Below are positions 1-6,800 of a stretch of DNA of 7,467 bases, in pieces; the stretch's first letter is position 1, and the number at the start of each line of letters is the position of its first letter. Origin of the DNA: Caldifarciminota bacterium (GTDB taxonomy: Bacteria > Hydrothermota > Hydrothermia > B15-G9 > WFZT01); NCBI GenBank assembly GCA_026991055.1, contig JALXCE010000088.1:1-7467 (forward strand), written 5' to 3'. The notes beneath the pieces were generated by a model that searched no databases, had not been told where the DNA came from, and saw only the letters and a list, made by a program, of their open reading frames with translations. A program made the translations under genes and the position numbers.

Positions 1-129
1 GCGGGGAGAGGAGGTTTCTTTTTTGCTTAAGAGGCATAAAACAACTGGGCCAAGATCTCCCAAAGATTCTTCTCAAACTTTTATACGAAAGAAATTTCAG
101 TTGTAGCCCTTCACCTACTCTCTACCTGA
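1..129. repeat. Long degenerate direct repeat, copy 1 (left-truncated)
   Basis: Positions 1-129 align, with many substitutions and small indels, to 328-460. Both begin GCGGGGAGAGGA, pass through a T-rich stretch, share GATTCTT and a GAAATTTCA-TTG block, and end in a pyrimidine-rich CTCTC segment. The left arm of the palindrome that should precede position 1 lies outside the window. The run TTTCTTTTTT at 15-24 directly after the GC-rich arm would make the full element terminator-like for a gene to the left. Confidence 0.6.
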
Positions 130-147
130 AACCTCAAAAAAACTTTA

Positions 148-178
148 CCTCCCCTGCTTGCTGTGCAAGTGGGGGAGG
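148..178. repeat. 13-bp imperfect palindrome (REP-like hairpin)
   Basis: CCTCCCCTGCTTG at 148-160 pairs with CAAGTGGGGGAGG at 166-178 across a 5-nt loop. All 13 positions pair in RNA if two G-U pairs are allowed. It shares the pyrimidine-arm/purine-arm design of the two neighbouring palindromes, so it is probably a diverged member of the same family. No T-run follows directly. Confidence 0.75.
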
Positions 179-231
179 GATAAAAGGGAGGGGGCTTTCC
201 GCTTGAAATCTTAGAAAATTCAATATGAAGG

Positions 232-255
232 CCCTCTCCTGCAAGCGGGAGAGGG
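232..255. repeat. 8-9 bp palindrome (REP-like hairpin)
   Basis: CCCTCTCC at 232-239 is the exact reverse complement of GGAGAGGG at 248-255. A further T-G pair leaves a 6-nt GCAAGC loop that is itself nearly self-complementary. It is the third hairpin of the same type within 200 bp, and the loop sequence 'GCAAG' is shared with the palindrome at 307-338. Confidence 0.75.
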
Positions 256-306
256 AGATTTGATAGATTTTGTATTAGAAATTTTTAGATGTGACCCCTC
301 ACCTGA

Positions 307-338
307 CCTCTCCCCGCAAGTATTTATGCGGGGAGAGG
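307..338. repeat. Perfect 11-bp palindrome (REP-like hairpin)
   Basis: CCTCTCCCCGC at 307-317 is the exact reverse complement of GCGGGGAGAGG at 328-338, with a 10-nt AT-rich loop. The stem is GC-rich and followed after seven bases by five T residues (346-350 region), so it could act as a weak terminator. Its right arm is identical to positions 1-11, which shows the element is repeated. Confidence 0.85.
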
Positions 339-460
339 AAGATCTCTTTTTGCGTGTTAGGCAATAAAGAACCGGACCAAAAAGGTAACCCGAGGATTCT
401 TTTTAGACCTTTGCCTGGAAGAAATTTCAATTGAAGCATCTCATCTGACCACTCTCCGAA
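328..460. repeat. Long degenerate direct repeat, copy 2
   Basis: This is the second copy of the element at 1-129, offset by 327-330 bp. The best-conserved parts are the first 12 bases, the GATTCTT block near 395 and the GAAATTTCAATTGAAG block at 421. It overlaps the right arm of the 307-338 palindrome. The degree of divergence suggests an old, immobile intergenic repeat rather than a recent insertion. Confidence 0.6.
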
Positions 461-643
461 AAGATATACAGTAAAGGAAAGATTTTTGTGAAAGTAGCCT
501 GAGATAGTAAGCTCGGATTGTTGGCAAATGTAAATTCCCTTTGTGGTAAGAATATTAACCACTTTATCACATATATACTCCCGGCACGAATTTCGAGGAA
601 GGCTCGTAAAAGGGCACCATTTCCAAAAACTTTTGGATGTTGT
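461..643. other. Intergenic stretch without a supported gene
   Basis: This AT-rich stretch separates the repeat cluster from the promoter. The only structure I see is a short dyad, GTGGT at 543-547 and ACCAC at 558-562 with a 10-nt spacer, which could be an operator half-site pair or chance. A minus-strand open frame crosses the area but has no coding character. Confidence 0.5.
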
Positions 644-672
644 TTGACTTGGATATGTTAAGGGGGTATAAT
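644..672 (+). promoter_or_regulatory. Sigma-70-type promoter for the giant gene
   Basis: TTGACT at 644-649 matches the -35 consensus in five of six positions. TATAAT at 667-672 matches the -10 consensus perfectly. The spacer is the optimal 17 nt. Transcription would start near 679-680, giving a leader of about 77 nt before ATG 757. No other gene lies between this promoter and the start, so it most likely drives the giant gene. If the organism is a typical Bacteroidota with its divergent housekeeping sigma factor, this match would be less meaningful; it fits FCB lineages or others that use canonical sigma-70 elements. Confidence 0.7.
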
Positions 673-746
673 GAGCAGGTCTTCCTGAATTGTTGGGGAT
701 AAACCTCATTAATTCTCCCGTCCATTCACGAAGATAAAACTACCTT

Positions 747-753
747 AGGAGGG
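747..753 (+). promoter_or_regulatory. Shine-Dalgarno sequence
   Basis: AGGAGGG at 747-753 is a near-perfect anti-16S match ending 3 nt before ATG 757 (4 nt if the core is taken as AGGAGG). The spacing is on the short side, but the site clearly fixes the start, because it is the only candidate start codon after the in-frame stop at 700-702. Confidence 0.9.
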
Positions 754-756
754 TTC

Positions 757-810
757 ATGCTAAAAAATATTTTGTTCCTCAGCATTTTTGCTGTTTTTTC
801 ATTAAAGGCC
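757..810 (+). other. Signal peptide of the giant protein
   Basis: Residues 1-18 have a lysine at position 3, a hydrophobic core at 5-16 (INLFLS-type residues rich in Leu, Ile and Phe) and a likely signal peptidase I site after Ala18, giving a mature start at GDW. No lipobox cysteine is present, so a lipoprotein is unlikely. Export by Sec is inferred; the exact cleavage position is uncertain. Confidence 0.85.
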
Positions 811-3800
811 GGAGACTGGACATCTGACCTGCAGTTTACACCCAACCCATCTCCATATGTCAGTGATTGGGAATCCAACCCGGGAGTCCTTACGTTCACC
901 CTGACTTATACAGGCTCTAATCCTATTTCGGTAAAATTACGAGCAAGTCTAAAAAGAAACGGCACTGAGATCGCAAACGGTGAGAGTGAACCTATTAACT
1001 TTACCGGTCCTGCAACGAATGTTTATTCCAACAACAATCTTATAGACTGGGACAATGTAAATTATTCGAGCATCCTTGAGGAGCAGATTGTTCGCTCCGG
1101 GAGATTTCCTGACGGGAACTACAGTTTATGTGTTTCTGTCATCGACATCTCAACAGATGACAGTGTTTCAGGGGACTGTGAAGCCTTCCAGATTTTACTC
1201 CCTTCTCCCCCTTCTCTGCTTTCTCCTGCGGATGCCGAAACAACAGCAATTCCATTTCCGGTTTTTGTCTGGACACCTATTATTGGCCCTCCTAATTACA
1301 ATATCACATACCGCTTTAGTCTCTGGGAAGTTCACCCAGGGCAAACACCCCTCCAGGCAACTTATGGTATCCCCCATTATCAGGACAGCACAGAAAACAT
1401 TCCAACCCTTATTTATCCGGTAGATGCTCCACTTCTTGAAAACGGCAAAACTTATGTCTGGCAGGTTCAGGCTCTTGACCTTGCTCATAACGGATTTGGG
1501 CAAAATCAGGGCAAAAGCAACCTCTTCACGTTCACGTTTTCAACTGCGTCAATTCCGGGCCCCGGTCTCAGAGATACACTGGAGATTGTAGAGAATGCAG
1601 CTTACCTTATTGTAACGGGTCTTGAGGTAACTGATTTAGGGGACTCCTATCGGCTAAACGGGAACTCCTCACTTCTTTTGCCAGCTATTCCAGGGGCTGA
1701 ACCTATAAATGTTCAGGTAACAAATCTCCTTGTACAGAAAAGTGACCTATCTATAACCGGTGGTAGTTTTACTGCCCAGAATATTGCAGGTGGCATCATC
1801 CCCCAATCAGTCACAGGTCCATTTTTAAAAATTACATCGGTTTCATACAATAGTGATATTAGGTTTGGGGTGAGATTTTCAATGCCTTCAAGTTATGGAG
1901 TACCTGATTTTGACTTTTCCGAAGGTCTGACAATCGACCGCAATGGTTTACATGGAACACTTTCAAAAACAGCAGGAGATGGAGAAAATCTTTTCACCTT
2001 TGGTTCAGGACTCGCAACGCTGGATGTGAACGAGATAAACGCGCATTTCTCAAACCCTGTGGTTTCCTTCTCTGGTAAAATACACCTGCTTGATACGAGT
2101 TTTGCTTACAGTCTCGATACACTGACCCTCGTAGATGACGAGGTTTCGGGGAAATTAAGGGCAAGGGGACCCATTACATTCCCGATAGTGCCTGACCAGA
2201 ATTTCGTCACCCTGACCATGGATAGCATTATTGGAGATTACAGCAGTGGGAAATATTCCCTTACCCTTTTTGGCAATGTAGCCTTGAACTTTGAGAAAGA
2301 TACCTGTGGCGGAGCCATAGAACTTCTTGTAAATCAAGACGGTGCCTCGCTTCAGAATTTTGAGCCATCATGCGAGCTTCCTGAAATTGATCTATCATGG
2401 ATGAAGATTGATTTCAGTAATCTTACCTTGCCTCAATTCAGCTTTGGTTCTGGACACTGGAATTTTAATTTTAACCTTGATGCAAAATTCTCCTTTCCAT
2501 CGCTTGATTCGATAACATTACCCTGGGTTCATGGTATTTCCATATTTAACGGAGGATTTAGATTCCCTGAATTTAATTTCCCGACACTCTCTCCTGTTCC
2601 ACACTTTAATTTTGGTGGCTTTGATATGAAGGTTCTATCTTTCTCCATGCCAGAATTTACCCTGCCGTCATTCTCCTGGCCGTTTGGAGGAGGAAATGAC
2701 TCATCAGGTTTCAATTTTAACTTCGGTCTCGGATTGTCTATGCCGAATTTACCGGGAAGCTTTCCCGACTGTATAAGAGCTCAGACTATTAATCTTGACA
2801 ACGTTCATTTTATTGATGGTGGTATGTCATTTGACATACCAGAGGGTGTGGTATCTGATTGTCACATTCCACTCGGAGGAGGAATGGAATATGTTATCGA
2901 AGGTCTTGGTGGTTCATTCCAGGCCACCTACCACGACAGCCTCGAGGTTGAGGGAGGAATAGACCTTCGTGGTAGCATCGTTCTGCCAGAAGAGTTTAGT
3001 TGTAATAATCGGACTCTTTCGCTTGGAAACCAGAAACTACATCTTTCATCAAATGGTTTGATAACAGGAACGGTTGAAAATGTAGTGCCCTCCTGTCCCC
3101 TGCAGTTTGGCCCCCTGACGATACAGATTGACTCATCTGGATTTACCTTTGTGAATGACAGTGGTGCTCAGAGGGTAAATATGGGGCTTCACGGTATTGT
3201 AAAGCTTCCTGCACCGAGCGATGGAGACAGCATCACTGCCAGTGGAAATATGACTTTCGAGCTTACTCAGTTTGAATTTATTGATGGATTTGTAAGGATA
3301 ACAGAACCCTTTATCTGGAATCTCCCCTCCGTTAATCCTGTTCTTGCGATTCGAGTGGATTCGGCCACACTGGACACAGCAGGATTTCACATTAATGGAA
3401 ATGGGGCACTCCAACTTTCTGATGGATTTTCGGTGGGAGTGAATTTTAACAGTCTTGTTCTTAACCTTTCAGACTTCACCATAAAAAGTGGAAGTGCAGA
3501 CATCAGCGGAAGTTTTGCATTTAAAGTTGATCTCACAGGACCGGAGACATGGAGTGCAGTCCAGGCAGGTGCTCCGCTAACAGGTGACGGCATACTCCTC
3601 AATTTACCTGATAACCTATCGCTAAATGACTATGGACTTACCGTGCATGACACTTCTCTTGTCAGGCTAAAATGGAATGGAACTGATTACAGTGCAGTTG
3701 CGCGTTTTTCAGACAATTTTGCTCTGTCCTGGTCTCCTCATTTCGGTGTTTCGAGCGGACAGGTTGATTTCATTTTTAATGGCAACCGCGTTGCCTGGCT

Positions 3801-6800
3801 CGATACTGCAGGATTTCATCCAGATTTTGGCGGAATTGTCCCAATTCCGGCCAAATTACCAATTCCAGATACATCCATTGCCTATGTACAGCTAAAACAG
3901 AATGACTCTCTACTTGTGAGTTACAGCTACATTGGCGACACCCTGAGGATTTTTACGAGACCCAATAAGCCTGTTCGTGTCTATGTGCCATCCCTGAAGA
4001 TGAATGATTTTGTTCCAAACATGGGGGTTGAATTTGATGTAAAGGTAAACCCGGAAAGCTTTGAGTTTTACGATGGTGAAATCCAGGCCACACCACCTGA
4101 AGGAACAGATACCTTATTTTCCCTCGATGCACTTGGAATTCCTCTTAACATAAATGTCTTTAAATACATGAAAGTCGGAACTGGCTATGTAGCCATGCTT
4201 GGTGGTAGATTAGCGCTTCCTGCATCTCTTGATAGCCTGAATATAGAATTTGACAGCCTGAGACTTTCGGCTTCGGGACTCGCGGGAACTGCAAGGGTTG
4301 GGCATGTATATGACACGCTCGGTAACAGAGATTACGTTGATTCTGTCAGATTTGGGAATTTCATGACCTTTAAGATTGATGGAGGAGAAATTAGCTTTTC
4401 TCCCAATAGTGCGAGGTTTTCAGGGGACATTTATCCTGATCTCTTTGAAAGAAATGGGACCGCGTTTCCAATTCACTTTGTTGCTAACTATGGCAATTCT
4501 GGATTTGATTTTAATTTTGACATGCCGGATACCCTGCCAATTTCTTACATAAATTTCATACCGATGGCGCTGCAGGGAAATCCTCCAATTTCGATTTCTC
4601 TAACGGATACGATTTCTGTCGAACTTGCTGGTATATTTAGCTTTCCATTCGCTGGTGACAGTTTCAGTATTTCGATGAGTGGCTTAAAGATAATGAATGT
4701 TGCCCCATACGTTGTGGCTCCTGAAATCAGCTATCCCACCACCGGACAGTTTTTCAAGCTCTTTGGGCTGGACTTTGGTCTGCGTGATGTGAGAAAACCT
4801 GGAGTAACTTACCCGGCGCTGGGGTTTGAATTCCAGAATGGGATTTTCAAGGTAAATATGTCCGGGGAATTTGCTTTCATGCGGGATACGATAAGTTTTA
4901 CAGGACTCAAGGTAGGTTCGGATGGAAGTTTTGAATTTCAGGAAGTGAATTTGCTCTCAAGCCCGATAAATATTGTTGACCATTACTGGACTCTGGACAC
5001 GGTCAAATTTACCATGGATTCTTTGAGGATAGAGGGGTCTGTTATACTCCCTGCACCCTTTGATACTGTGGGGAAGCAAAGGTATTCTGCCTCTATAAGC
5101 TATGATGGAACTATCAGAGGTGGAGGTAAGATTGTACTGATAGACGAAACACCTGCGATGGACGATGACCCAACTGAGTTTAATTTCTTTGTTGGCAGTC
5201 TTGATATAAACTATCTCGCAGTGAATCTTGACCTTACTGACTTTGAGAATTCAGGGATTGATGCAGTCTTTTATCTGTATTTTGATGCAGAGCATCCGGC
5301 TAAGATTGGCTACAACGAGGGGGATAGTCTCGCTCCAGGATTTTCTATTAATCTTAATGGAGATTTCGACTGGGGTGATATAGATATTCCAGCGGGTAGT
5401 ATCCCCGACATTGACTGGAATGTATTTAAGCTGAGCATCGGGAATGTGACGCTCTTACACGATAACAGTTTTGGTGTTTCTTTCTCAGGTAGTATGCAGC
5501 TAAACGTTAGCTCGGTGTCCGGTAACATTGAATTTCAGGACTTTGAGGTGAGTTCGGATGGAGGAATAGAATTTCCCACCATAAACCGTGCAGACCTCAG
5601 TATCGCTGGTGTTATGACCATGAGCATTGCAAGTATCAACTATGTTGACCATGACACGACTATTCAGGTGCCGATGGTGGGATTGCCGACTGCCAATAAC
5701 CAGGGATCAAGTTCCATGCGTTCAGTGAATGTTTCTTCGAGCTTTTCCTTTGGTTTAACCCTGAATATCATGGATTACGGTGGCGGAGGGGTGAAAAACT
5801 TCACCGCTTACACAAAGCAGTCAGATGGCTCGGTGGGGATGGTGATAGATAGTGCGAACATGGTTATTCCCAGCGTGTTTGAAGCGAGTTTTGATATGGA
5901 ATTTGAGAGTGGCGAGTATTTCAGGTTCCTTTTTGCCGGAGATGCAAAACTTCCGGCAGCTAATAATTTGAACGTTGCCTTGGTGGGTAAATTAGCAAAC
6001 ACACCAACTGGTCCGAGCTTCGGTGCATTTGTTACTGTTTCGACTCAGATAGACATAATCCCGAGGTTGATTATCTTAAGCGGACTTGGTGGAGGCTTTT
6101 TCTACAATCCCGAGGAGACCGATTTCAGAATAGTTAAAGCAAAGTCGGGTCTCACCGGAATGCCATTTGACACCATGAGTGTCAGGGACGCTGATTTCTC
6201 AATCTTCCTCTATGCTGAAGCTGAGATTGTAACGGATTGGGTAGCTCGTGGCAGAGCACTGCTGACTGTCACGGATCAGGAGTTCTTGCTGGACGCAAAG
6301 GTAGTTCTTCTCCATCAGGATGACAAAATCACAGGTTATGCGCATCTTGGTATTGGATTCCAGGATTTTTATGCAGTCGGAAATATTGGAGTGGACGTGA
6401 ATGTCCTGTCCCTGATTAAAGGTCAGGGAACCTTTGGATTCTTCGTTTACAATGAGGATGCATGGGGAATAACGGGTGGAACAAACATGAAGATTCTTTC
6501 ATTTATCGATTTAGAGAGTGAATTCTTTGTGGGACCTCCGGGGTTTATGGTTTCTGGTACAGCATCGTACGGATTTGATATCTGGATTATCGAGGTAAAT
6601 ACAGGCTTTGAAGGGCAGATGTGGTATATCCGGGATGCGTCCTGGGGTGCGTATTACAAGGCTTACGTAGAAGTTGAGGTGCTGGGCGGCGCGGCAGGTG
6701 CAAAGGGATGGCTTGAAAGCTGTTTAATTGGCTCACCCAACTTTTACCTTTACGGGGCTGCCGGGCTTGAGGTTCATGCCCTATTTATTTCATGGGAAGG

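Larger units (their letters stand above)
91..457. repeat. Four copies of a GAAATTT...CCCTCACCTGACCTCTCC motif
   Basis: A short motif recurs in the same orientation at 91-123, 214-239, 278-313 and 421-457. Each copy has GAAATTT or GAAAATT, then A-T-rich bases with an ATG, TTG or TTGT core, then a pyrimidine block related to CCCCTCACCTGACCTCTCC. The copy at 278-313 is the best and leads directly into the perfect palindrome; the others are more degenerate. The motif therefore looks like the left flank of the repeat unit. Confidence 0.6.

Noticed and set aside
1..460. CRISPR array
   Set aside because: Repeats are few, of unequal length, palindromic and strongly diverged, and the intervals between them are not uniform spacers.
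543..562. GTGGT-N10-ACCAC dyad as an operator
   Set aside because: A five-base dyad is expected by chance at this length, it lies about 80 bp upstream of the -35, and no regulator is in view.
299..709. Minus-strand open frame of 136 codons
   Set aside because: It runs through the repeat cluster and across the predicted promoter, has no recognisable domain and no convincing ribosome binding site, and part of its translation is simply repeat sequence.
702..753. Leader pairing that could hide the Shine-Dalgarno (AACCTC or CTCC against GGAGGG)
   Set aside because: Only four or so contiguous pairs can form, which is too weak to claim an RNA switch or thermosensor.
1076..1503. Overlapping short open frames on both strands (1076-1423 plus, 1195-1503 minus)
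   Set aside because: Both lie wholly inside the long gene, whose own frame encodes the Fn3-like domain there. They have no independent support and are shadows.
2155..3602. Several minus-strand open frames of 60-93 codons (2155-2337, 2529-2714, 3133-3414, 3387-3602)
   Set aside because: All are antisense to the long gene, lack family resemblance, and reflect its codon use and composition.
3677..6002. Further short open frames (3677-3895 plus; 5310-5528 and 5808-6002 minus)
   Set aside because: They are out-of-frame shadows of the long gene, without signals for start or function.
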